The notes under the pieces: model-generated
Database searches by the model: none
The model's input: the letters and a program-made list of their open reading frames with translations, nothing else
What the model was told of the DNA's origin: nothing
Source: Sinohyriopsis cumingii
Lineage: Eukaryota; Mollusca; Bivalvia; Unionida; Unionidae
Reading direction: 5' to 3'
NCBI GenBank assembly: GCA_028554795.2
Contig: CM068830.1
Coordinates: 110,931,214 to 110,995,213 of the forward strand
Length of the DNA: 64,000 bases
Shown here: in pieces, positions 51,832 to 59,992 of the stretch
Layout of the letters: every line of letters starts with the position of its first letter
Position numbering within the stretch: the first letter of the stretch is position 1
Translations under genes and position numbers: made by a program

Positions 51832-54800
51832 CTATCGATCTTGCCTAGGGTTCCTTTTTATATACAGACCAATACCGACGTGACCGTACGGCAACGTAAA
51901 GTGATTGGGAAGTCGCACTCGCTTCTGGTACACGATTTGATAGACTTTTTCCAAGGGTCGACTGACAATGTGGTGAGTGGGTAAACGTACAATCTTGTTC
52001 GGTTGATAGGTGGTCACTTTAAAGTTTCCATCCTCTCCCGATTGCAAGGCTTCTTTCAATACCCCAAAGTTGACCACTCGACTGGTACGATGATTCAGAG
52101 TCAGTCCTTTCACTTTGCACGTCGTGTGCACTTCTCCTTGTTTGTCCCGGTATTCGTAGCCGTAATTTTTGGGGCCGCCACTGACGAAACTTAGAATCTT
52201 GTCGTCGGGATGCTCGTCTGTCCAGGCTCCTAAACGGTCTCCTTCGATGTCAGGGTGATGTTGAATTAGGTGATGGATGTAAATGCAACTGTCCGTGTCA
52301 AAGTACAGGACGCGTTCTTCTAACAGTTCTAAAGCTTCGTACAATTTTAAGCGAGCATGAGCTGTCACGTAAGCCGCAATGATGACATTTCCAAAAGGGT
52401 CTTCTTGTACAAAGTCCAGATCTTCTTCGTAACTGACCAAGATCAAATCCTCTCGAACGACGTCCACGTGTTTCATGTATTTGGTTTTGTCGTGAATCAT
52501 CTGGAAGTAGCGGGAAGGTTCTGTCAAATATTCCGTCTTGGGTAAACACGGTCGTTGTGCCATTTTACCCCACAAGCAATTTAACATCACTTTGGCAAAC
52601 GATCGCCTGCCTTCGTTTTTTTCGATGTGGTCTAAAGAGATGCCTTCTTGTTCGTAGTATTTCTCTTTGAATTGTATTTGGTCTTCGGGAGTGTGACACC
52701 AGGAAGGATAGCCGCTGGCTTCTTGTTTCAGTTTCAAAAAGGCATCCACGTAGTCGGCGAAAATGCCTTTCTGAGTAGGGTCACCCTTGTGGTACTGTTG
52801 TGTCTTGGGAAAGTGGCAAATTTCGTACACTTCTAACAGTTGGTATCCCATGTCCAGAGCTTTGAACAATTCCACGCTGGCCCAGGTTCCCGTCACGGCA
52901 CGTTCTTCCTGGCTGTGATGGTAAGGTTGGTCCTGGTTGCACGTTTCGGCACAAGTACGGCACAAGGGAAACATCAGTTTGCCTTGACAATGGTGAGGTA
53001 AGACGGGATGGTATAGGTTCGTGGGAGGCAAAACTTTACACTTGATCAAGCCTTCGTATTGTCGAATGTTTTTCAGGTCGATGTGTTCCGTCAGCAATCG
53101 CGGGTGCCCTACAGGAAAGGGACAATATTTGCACACGTAGGGATACAGCGAACACACATCCAAGTATTTGATTTCTTCTCCTTTCTCTTCGTCGGCTTGG
53201 TACAGCAAACAGGTGGCATTGGTCCTTCCTCCGTACAAACTATCCCTCGGGTTCAACCGGTCCATGAACTGGTAACTTTCCACGAGGCCTTTAAACTCGG
53301 GATCGGTTTTCATACGGTGATCGTACTCGTGTTCCCACATTTCCACCACTTGGTATCCTTGCTGTTCTAACTTTAGGCGCCGCTGACAAGTGGCCTGGTA
53401 CAAGTCTTCCATGGTTCGTTGTAAAAACTGATTTTTAGTGCTACGGTCAGGGTAACAGACGGGACATCCGTGAAATAAGCAGCCGTTAAACTCGTACACG
53501 ATCTTGGGGTTTTCTAAGTCCCAGCCATCGACCGAATACGTTCCGATGGTCTTTTCACCCCCTCCGTTGCGGGCATGCTGAATCCATTTGTCTTCCTTGT
53601 CGCACAAGTAATGTAACCAGCGTAGGGCTTTGACCGAGTATTGACCTTGACATAGTGGGTCGTTTGAGGGCTGATGACAGCTACGGTGTTTTCAGGCATG
53701 AATCGTTGTCGATACACTAAGGAACACGCTTTGGCAATGGTGCAAGCTTCTTTCAAAGGATCGACCCCTCCGTGTTCCATGAACAGTTCTCGAAATTTTC
53801 CACAGCAACGTCGTAAAATGTCCACGTCGGAACGACAGTACTTTAGCATTTCTTCCTGAAAGTCGAAAGGGTCCGAGGCGTGACCTGGTACCAAGCGTAG
53901 AAAGCTTCTCTTTGTTCGGTACGCATGTTGTCGGGGTCGTAATAGTGAGCCTCATGTAAATGGGGTAGAACGGCGTGTTGTATGGCTTCCGTATTGAAAA
54001 AGTGTGGAAAGTACCCTTTAGCCATTTCTGTCATTCCAAACGTTTTAGGCATTCGGCTCAAAGGCATGGCCAAGTAGTTCATCGAATCTTTAAACTGTAC
54101 TTGTCCCACTTGCATGAACATGATTTTGGCTCCGTTCAAAGTCACTTTAGGACGTTCGGTGCCTTGTTCCGTATAGTATCTCAAAAGAAACTGTCCATCG
54201 TATCCGGAGAAATTGTGAGCCATCACCGTGGCATGACGATGACAATCTCCGTAACGTTCGATGTCCTCTTGGCTCCACGTCTTGTCGATGGGATCTAAGA
54301 CCCATTGGGCAAAATCGGCTAACGTGTTCGGTCCCCGAAAGATTTTTTCACGTCCTCCAGGAATCTTGCTGCAGTGAGGGCAATGACGGAAGATAGGTTC
54401 TTGAATGCACTTCTCGCACGCTCGATGAGCCACGCAGAAATTAGGAATGTGAATGCCGGTCTCTTGCATGCATTCGAAATCGAAAAAGATGAAATTGCCT
54501 TTCTTCTTGTGACCGTCCTCTTTCTCTGGTGGGGTTGGCATTTTTGCACGTAGCATTCGTGTTCCAAGTCCACGATGTGGTGACAAATGTGACATTTTTT
54601 CTATCCTCGACATACGTGTGCCTTGGTACTATTGGTACGTATGCCTTGTCCACAGGCAGGGCACATTCTCAGCAGTTGACAAGCACATTTCTTCTGTGAA
54701 CCTTGTGTTTTCAAATGTTGTTGGTAACAGGTAGGACTGACACACGTGCGCAGACAAGTTGAACAAGGCACTGGTTCTTCGCTCAGACAGGGTGGAGAGG

Positions 54801-55703
54801 CTAAACATCCTGGGCATTTCCATCCACAATGTTTGTGTTGTTCTCGATTATTATAACCATAGTCACATTTCTCACAATAATAAACATATCCCAGGAATCC
54901 GGTGATAGTGGTAATGGTATCGAAATGTCCATCGTGATGATAGACATGAATGTATTTTCCGTCCTTAAAATCTTGGCCTCGAAACAACAGAGGCCCGTAT
55001 AGTTCTTGTTGGCATAGGTTCGTCCCACCACGATGGCACGGGCTAAGCACATTTGGTCATGAGGGTTGTTAATTCGGACGAGACTTGTTTTGGTGTTGCG
55101 AAGGTCGTCCACCAATAAGACCTTTTTGCGTCCTGTCCCTTGAGGAAGAGAGACGTGAGCCATTTTCAGTGTGGCTTTACCATCGGCGATGTCAAACTGG
55201 TCATTAGATTGTTGTACGTGTTGAATCTTGTCCATGATTTTGGAAGGGGTTAGTTCTGCGGGTCTGCTAAACACGATCCAAACAAGGGATTTCAAACCGT
55301 CGTGATCTATGGATAGTGTCAAGCGATCGTCTTCTTTGGGTTGACATTGTCGCTTGAGTGCGGTGAGCAAAGAATCCCACATCTCGGTGATAAACCCTTC
55401 TGCTTTCTCCAATGGTACGTCGGCCTTGAAATCTTTAAACTTCACCGTGTAGGTGTAAGCCGTGGTTCTAAATTTTCTAGAGGAGCGCTTTTCCGTCTCT
55501 CGAATGGAATAGTATTTTTCAGGGTTGACTAAGGGTGACGAACTTGGTTTAGAGGTTTCAAATTCTGGTTCACTCATGTCCTCTTCAAAATCACTGGCAT
55601 GAATTTGTGCCAAGATTTCAGCTCTGGTACGAGGCGATAGATCACGTTTCTGCCTCTTACTTTCTTCTTCTTCTTTCTTCTCGAATGAATGGGATCGTTT
55701 CAT
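51832..55703 (-). pseudogene. Protein-primed-type DNA polymerase B, element A, broken by several frame changes
   Basis: In N to C order: a Lys/Glu-rich start (55,703); INNPHDQMCLARAIVV; a Cys-rich zinc region (about 54,600-54,880); exonuclease motifs FFDFECMQ, AHNFSGYDG and YCRSDVDIL; then palm motifs LDVCSLYPY (A), KVMLNCLWGKM (B) and YFDTDSCIY (C). All catalytic motifs are intact. The frame changes near 54,960, 54,530, 53,888 and 53,640, and an in-frame TAG stands at 54,601-54,603. The C-terminal 591 codons (51,832-53,607) are open. It would replicate the element. Confidence 0.92.
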
Positions 55704-55837
55704 CTTGAGTGCAAAACGTCAAATGACTCAAGTGTAAACAGCATAAACTAATTTATAGTCATGGCAGACCAGCGTATATAAAAGGGTGCGTGTCTTGTCC
55801 TTTCACTATTCATTTCACTCTCAAGCCGAGCACAACG
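55704..55837. promoter_or_regulatory. Divergent promoter between PolB and the zinc-knuckle gene
   Basis: On the plus strand a strong TATA box (GTATATAAAAGGG, about 55,774-55,786) lies about 60 nt before the ATG at 55,838, with a pyrimidine/initiator-like TTTCACTATTC about 25 nt after it. On the minus strand CTATAAATTAG (about 55,749-55,759) serves PolB. Confidence 0.65.
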
Positions 55838-56308
55838 ATGGAAGAGACTACCCAGATGGAACGTTTCATCAGAGCTTTGCGAGGGGTCATTAGAAAATTT
55901 TCTTCAGACCAGCCGACGGACTGCTCTCCTTCCTTTCGAGATAAAAGTGAAGATACTTGCTATATCTGTCAGAAGAAAGGGCATTGGTCTTCAGAGTGTC
56001 CAGACCGTCAAAAAAGAAAGAAAACAGGGGCTAAAAAAGACAAAAGTAAAGATACCTGTTATTATTGTAAAGAAAAAGGACATTGGTCTCCAGATTGCCC
56101 AAAAAAGAAACAAGAGGAATCAGAAGAAGAGAGGGATTCTTCAGAGGAAGAGAGGGATTCTTCAGAGGAAGAGAGGGATTCTTCTGAGGAAGAAAGAAGA
56201 CAGGTGAAGAAAAAGAAACAGGAGAAAAAAAGAAGAAGGGAAGAAAGCGAGGAGGAAGAAAAGGAAAAGAGTGTGACGGTGAAAAAGTTCCAAAGACAGA
56301 GAGACTAA
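55838..56308 (+). CDS. Two-CCHC zinc-knuckle protein, element A
   Basis: 156 residues from MEETTQ. Two retroviral Gag-type CCHC knuckles (CYICQKKGHWSSEC and CYYCKEKGHWSPDC) are spaced by a Lys-rich linker. Three near-identical RDSSEEE repeats and a charged Lys/Glu tail follow. The knuckles bind single-stranded RNA or DNA; the SSEEE repeats look like casein kinase II targets. It is one of two plus-strand genes of element A, divergent from PolB. A nucleic-acid chaperone role is inferred. Confidence 0.75.
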   Translation: MEETTQMERFIRALRGVIRKFSSDQPTDCSPSFRDKSEDTCYICQKKGHWSSECPDRQKRKKTGAKKDKSKDTCYYCKEKGHWSPDCPKKKQEESEEERDSSEEERDSSEEERDSSEEERRQVKKKKQEKKRRREESEEEEKEKSVTVKKFQRQRD

Positions 56309-56599
56309 ACAAGGAAACAGAAGAAGTCAATGAACTTTTAATTAAAGTGTTGTGAATTGTGAATTGGATTGTAACTATGGATAAAAGAATACATTAATGA
56401 TACAAGGTAAGTGTCTTTGAGTTGTGATTTTAAAATAAGAAGCTACACTCACGCACTCACACACAGACACGTACTATAAGGGTAAAATGGGTGGGGTTTT
56501 TTTTTGTTTGAGTTATTGGCAAATTGAAATTGTATTTCTTTTCGAGAAATGTGGGTGGCCCTGAAAAGGGCCTTTTTTCTTTATGGTGCAGGAGTGAGT
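56309..56599. other. intergenic stretch with the unit-4 stem-loop
   Basis: It lies between convergent genes. It has the sequence ATTGGCAAATTGAAATTGTATTTC and the histone-type stem-loop for the minus-strand gene. No clear poly(A) signal for the plus gene. Confidence 0.6.
56557..56572 (-). terminator. Histone-type 3' stem-loop, unit 4
   Basis: The minus strand reads GGCCCTTTTCAGGGCC, with 5' AAAAAA and 3' ACCCAC, then CGAAAAGAAATAC. This is a near-textbook histone 3' end, 27 nt after the stop of the 56,600 gene. Confidence 0.8.
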
Positions 56600-57160
56600 T
56601 TAACCAATCAACTTTAACTGCCTTAAGCCTTTGCCACGGCCAAGGCCTACTTCTGATGATTGGGTTGAAATCACTAAGGGTGGTACGATAGGCTTAGTCA
56701 CAGGGTTGGCGTGTTTAGCTCGGGAAGGTCGTATTCTCTTCGGTCGTGATAAAGAAGTCTGATACATTTGTTTCAGACTTCTTAACTCCGCTAAAATGTC
56801 CAACAGTACCGTAGCCGTTTGATTTTCACCCTCTTGTTTCTTTGCTGCTACTTCTTCTTGCTGTTGTTGCTGTTGTTTTTTTCTTACCTCTTCTTGTTGC
56901 TGTTGCTGTTGCTGTAGGAGAAAAGCTTGTTCCGCTTCCTTTTGTCGTTGCATAAATTTCTCCAATTCTTCTTTCTGTCTCTGTCTAAAATTCTCCACTT
57001 GCGGTAATGAAGAATGAGACGAAGGTTCCGGAACAAATTCTTGTGAGGTAAGAAAATCCACAAAATCCCAATGTACCTCTTCTGAAAGTAAGTCCGGGTT
57101 CCCTTGGGCGGTCTCCCCTGCTGGTGCACCCCAATGGATCGTTTTCTGAATTTCCGTCAT
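56600..57160 (-). CDS. Gln-rich coiled-coil protein with histone-type mRNA end, element A
   Basis: 186 residues. An acidic N-terminus is followed by a long helix with two polyglutamine blocks and EEVRKK/EEVAAKK units, then a leucine-rich helix (TATVLLDILAELRSLKQMY) and a basic C-terminus. It is probably oligomeric through the coiled coil. TATA-like CTATATAG lies at 57,208-57,215 on its strand, and the histone-type stem-loop comes 27 nt after its stop. No known family; a replication-phase regulator is a guess. Confidence 0.65.
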   Translation of the reverse strand: MTEIQKTIHWGAPAGETAQGNPDLLSEEVHWDFVDFLTSQEFVPEPSSHSSLPQVENFRQRQKEELEKFMQRQKEAEQAFLLQQQQQQQEEVRKKQQQQQQEEVAAKKQEGENQTATVLLDILAELRSLKQMYQTSLSRPKRIRPSRAKHANPVTKPIVPPLVISTQSSEVGLGRGKGLRQLKLIG

Positions 57161-57207
57161 GTTGAATCACTGTCGCATAGATTGACTGCACACAAGCGCT
57201 AGCGAAT

Positions 57208-57215
57208 CTATATAG
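57208..57215 (-). promoter_or_regulatory. TATA box of the 56,600-57,160 gene
   Basis: CTATATAG about 48 nt before the start codon on the minus strand. Confidence 0.5.
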
Positions 57216-57326
57216 ACCAACTGACGTTACAGACTGCTCTCTTCGGATTGGATGCGGGCTGACTGAATTTTGTAACGCGTGTTTGGATTGGTGAATGAAC
57301 TCAATCCGTTTCAATCCTACCTCTAC

Positions 57327-57337
57327 CTATAAATAAA
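57327..57337 (+). promoter_or_regulatory. TATA box of the 57,380-57,616 gene
   Basis: CTATAAATAAA about 43 nt before the ATG; a CAGTGCATTGATTC initiator-like stretch follows. Confidence 0.6.
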
Positions 57338-57379
57338 CGCAGTTCAGTGCATTGATTCACTTGTTCTCGTCGCTTCAAG

Positions 57380-57616
57380 ATGTGGACCGATGTGCAATCT
57401 TCTACGCTTGTGTCTTCCATGATGTTTAGGACGGACATGCTCATGTATGTCAGGTCCAAGTGGACTGTTGTTGATAGGACAGATACTAGTCAATGGATGA
57501 GGAGAGTTTACATAGAAAGACAAGGATGTCTCAAGAGGGTACTTGTGTATGGACCGGCAGTTAGAAGGAGTTTAAGAAGAAGAAGAAGAAGATGTGACAG
57601 ATGCCATCTATGTTAA
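57380..57616 (+). CDS. Terminal small gene 5 of element A: Arg-rich protein
   Basis: 78 residues, ending RRSLRRRRRRCDRCHLC: an arginine cluster followed by CxxCxxxC-like cysteines. It has its own TATA box, and the stem-loop of the right TIR lies 24 nt after its stop, the mirror image of gene 1 at the other end. An RNA- or DNA-binding role is suggested by composition only. No family recognised. Confidence 0.6.
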   Translation: MWTDVQSSTLVSSMMFRTDMLMYVRSKWTVVDRTDTSQWMRRVYIERQGCLKRVLVYGPAVRRSLRRRRRRCDRCHLC

Positions 57617-57631
57617 TATTAATATTAACAT

Positions 57632-57957
57632 AAACCCAAAGGCCCTTTTCAGGGCCAGCCATATTTCTCGAAAAGAGATAGCCTTTCAATTGCCTACCCC
57701 TTTTTAAATTTAAATTTAAAAATTTTTTTAAAAAAAAAATCCCATATTCAATTCCCCTTGTCCCTAGACAAACCCAAACTCTATTCCCATGTTAATTTCC
57801 CTTGTCCCTAGACAGACCCAATCTCTATGTTAAATTCCCATTGTCCCTAGAGTGACCCACGATTTTTCTCCATGTTAAATTTCCATTGTCCCTAGAGTGA
57901 CCCAGGGTGTTTTTAATGCTAAGTCCCATTGTCCCTAGGGTGACCCCATTTACTACT
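57632..57957. repeat. Element A right terminal inverted repeat with five iterons
   Basis: The inverse of 25,789-26,127, with the same five CTAGGGACAA iterons and AT palindrome, about 13 bp shorter in the AAATTT tract. Confidence 0.92.
57641..57656 (+). terminator. Histone-type 3' stem-loop, right TIR
   Basis: GGCCCTTTTCAGGGCC with 5' flank CCAAA and 3' flank AGCCA, then CTCGAAAAGAGATAG. Confidence 0.75.
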
Positions 57958-57963
57958 AACATT
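57958..57963. repeat. 6-bp target duplication, right (AACATT)
   Basis: Matches 25,783-25,788. Confidence 0.9.
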
Positions 57964-58041
57964 TATCTGTATCTGTGTATTTGTAAAATGAAAGAAATGA
58001 GAAGAAAAAAAGGAAACTATTTTTTTCGATATTTCTTTCAG

Positions 58042-58112
58042 ATCACCTGATACGTATATGCTTGATAATTTTCATTCTGAAAATGACCATGACTATGAAG
58101 AAAACGCTGAAG
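58042..58112 (+). CDS. Receptor exon 13: tail exon beyond element A (71 nt, phase 2-1)
   Basis: The acceptor TATTTCTTTCAG precedes it and the donor GTAAAT follows. It continues the frame left by exon 12 and carries TYMLD and DYEEN, two more acidic tyrosine motifs. Its presence right after the element shows that element A sits in an intron. Confidence 0.7.
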
Positions 58113-58239
58113 GTAAATAATTATATTATGTGCACTACCTTGACTTGTTTCCATGTGTCAAAGAATCACCCCAAAATTAATGACGGTGCAACTACAAAAC
58201 GGTTTTCCAATGTTTCGAGCTCAACAAGCTCTTCATCAG

Positions 58240-58264
58240 TGATAGAAACAATGTACATCTACTA
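58240..58264 (+). CDS. Possible last receptor exon
   Basis: The acceptor CTTCATCAG gives phase 1 and a short end VIETMYIY followed by TAA. An alternative acceptor at 58,163 would stop after about five residues. Either is possible, so the true 3' end is uncertain. Confidence 0.3.
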
Positions 58265-58356
58265 AAGACAAATTCCAAGATAAATCCTAGACTACTGCAT
58301 GTTTAAATGACGGGAAATATACAAAGGATAATACGGGAAGGAAAGAAAGAATTAAA

Positions 58357-58496
58357 TTGAGTAACAATTGCGTCTTGCCGGATCCAGATGGTCCGATGAT
58401 AATCATCCGGATCGAGTTTGGTAACGCTGCAACATGCTTAACTGGTTCTCTTGTTTTAGTCGCCGAAAAATCAATTATATTCATATCTCTATACAT
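58357..58496 (-). pseudogene. A32-type ATPase 5' fragment, element D
   Basis: Only the N-terminal part up to and just past the Walker A (GPSGSGKTQLLLNL) is present. Unrelated sequence follows at the truncation point. Confidence 0.85.
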
Positions 58497-58501
58497 AAAT
58501 T

Positions 58502-59025
58502 ATGGATCTATATTGTGTGAAGTGTAGAGTACGTACTGGCACAAATGATATGACAACCGTTACGACAAGAAATAACAGATCGGCCCTTACTGGCAAGTGT
58601 GTACAATGCGGTACAAAGAAATTTAGATTTATTTCTATTAGACCCGGAGATGTTTTAAAAAAAAGCGAGGAGGTGACATCGCAGCCAAATTGGCAAAACT
58701 CCCCGGAACACCGTGGGCAAAGTATCCAGGAGAAAAACACCTCCCAGGATATAACTACTGTGGCCCCGGAACACGATTAGATATTAGACTCGATGATCAA
58801 AATCAGCCCAAACCCGGTGAGTATCCAATAAACGCTATCGATAAGGCGTGTCATGCTCATGATGTTGCTTACAAAAGTAGCGATCTGCAACAGCCTCATA
58901 TCGCGGATGTAAAATTAATTCACGCATTAAATGCTATTCCTGATAAATCCGTCAAAGAAAAATTGGCCTCATGGTTGGTAAAATCGGCTATGAAAGGTAA
59001 ATTAATGATTGGCGCTGGTAATTAA
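58502..59025 (+). CDS. Zinc-ribbon + PLA2-like protein with a frame change at A8, element D
   Basis: The zinc ribbon frame runs from 58,502 (YCVKC...CVQCGTKKFRF). The PLA2 frame (YCGPGTRLD, HDVAYKSSD) ends at 59,025. The change falls at TTTTAAAAAAAAGCG near 58,650-58,667, exactly as in element B. In the first frame the boundary has the form of an A-AAA-AAA heptamer, and the second domain lies in the -1 frame. The ribbon may bind zinc; the PLA2 has its calcium loop and His-Asp pair intact. Confidence 0.75.
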
Positions 59026-59047
59026 TAACAATCATCCAAGAAAAACG

Positions 59048-59992
59048 ATGGATTCCATCTATTATTCTCCGAGAGGATACTGGAAGGGGAAGGCCGCAAT
59101 TGGTAAGCTTGCAAGCGCTGCAAAGGTAACAAAGACCACTGCGGTTAATTGGTTATCCAAACAGGCTATATGGCAAATTTATCTACCACCGCCTAAACAA
59201 ATCAACTTCTCTCGCTTTGATGTCGGCGTGCCTAATGAAGTTCATCAGGCTGATATACTATTTCTGCCGCATGACAACGGTTACAAATACGCGCTAACCG
59301 TAGTTGATGTTGCGAGTCGATACAAACAAGCGGAACCGTTGAAAACAAAGTCAGCAACTGAAGTAGCCGATGCGTTTGAGCGGATTTATCGAAGAGGCCC
59401 TCTGCGCTGGCCAAATCTATTACAAGTTGATCCCGGTAGTGAATTTCGCGGTGCTGTTTTATCAACGCTGAAACATCATAGCGTCGCGATACGACGAGGT
59501 CATACTGCGCTACATCGTGATCAGGCAATTGTTGAACGATTCAATCGGACTCTCGCTGAACGGTTATTTGGATATCAATACGCGAAGGAATTCATCCAAG
59601 AAAAACGATCTCGTGAATGGGTTAAAAGGTTGCCAGGTGTAATTGCAGCGTTAAATAACGAGATTACCCGAGCAATCAACATGAAGCCCAGCGACGCGAT
59701 TAAATACGAGTATATACCCGGAAAATCAAAAATAAATAGCGTTTTCAAGCCGATTCTCGGCAATGTCACCGTGAGATATCTGTATGAACCAGGAGAGCTT
59801 GAAGGCGGTAAAAAAAGAGCTACTGATCCTATTTGGAGTGTTACCACACATAACATATCAACGATAACACGATCAACTGGTAGACCACCGATCTATAGAC
59901 TGGATTCAACTGCTCCTCAGCGCGGATTTACACGCGAGCAACTACAAGTGATACCTAACGATACTCAATTACCCCCGCGTGGTCTTAACTAG
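59048..59992 (+). CDS. rve-type integrase, element D
   Basis: 314 residues from MDSIYY, intact. The triad residues match copy B: HQAD, QVDPGSEF, AIVERF. It overlaps Rep tail to tail by 8 bp. It starts 22 bp after the PLA2 stop, a longer gap than in copy B. Confidence 0.9.
   Translation: MDSIYYSPRGYWKGKAAIGKLASAAKVTKTTAVNWLSKQAIWQIYLPPPKQINFSRFDVGVPNEVHQADILFLPHDNGYKYALTVVDVASRYKQAEPLKTKSATEVADAFERIYRRGPLRWPNLLQVDPGSEFRGAVLSTLKHHSVAIRRGHTALHRDQAIVERFNRTLAERLFGYQYAKEFIQEKRSREWVKRLPGVIAALNNEITRAINMKPSDAIKYEYIPGKSKINSVFKPILGNVTVRYLYEPGELEGGKKRATDPIWSVTTHNISTITRSTGRPPIYRLDSTAPQRGFTREQLQVIPNDTQLPPRGLN

Larger units (their letters stand above)
25789..57957. mobile_element. Element A: Maverick/Polinton provirus-like transposon (with B nested inside)
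   Basis: The ends are AGTAGTAAATGGGG and its inverse, the AG...CT termini usual for Polintons, with a 6-bp duplication AACATT, the usual Polinton length. It encodes PolB, rve integrase with chromodomain, packaging ATPase, double jelly-roll capsid protein and minor capsid protein. It spans 32,169 bp, or about 16.7 kb without the nested element B. Nearly all genes are on the minus strand. PolB and the capsid gene are broken, but many other genes are open, so it is a fairly recent insertion. It lies in an intron of the host receptor. Confidence 0.95.
8753..58264 (+). other. Host immunoglobulin-superfamily receptor gene, split by element A
   Basis: Thirteen exons with good GT/AG borders, plus a weak last exon, join in one frame. 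They comprise five Ig-like exons, one FN3-like exon, a transmembrane exon and six tail exons. All ectodomain exons are phase 1-1, the usual arrangement for shuffled Ig exons. The product would be a type I membrane receptor or adhesion molecule with a tyrosine-motif tail. The signal peptide exon is missing from the window. Element A (32 kb) lies in the intron between tail exons 12 and 13. I cannot name an orthologue; cell-adhesion or immune-type signalling is inferred from the domains only. Confidence 0.75.

Noticed and set aside
57380..57616. Host exon of the receptor
   Set aside because: It has a TATA box and own ATG and lies inside the element A boundary defined by the target duplication.
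58062..58239. Continuous open frame after exon 13 as one larger last exon
   Set aside because: It runs through the GTAAAT donor of exon 13 in a different frame from the one set by exon 12, so it does not continue the receptor.
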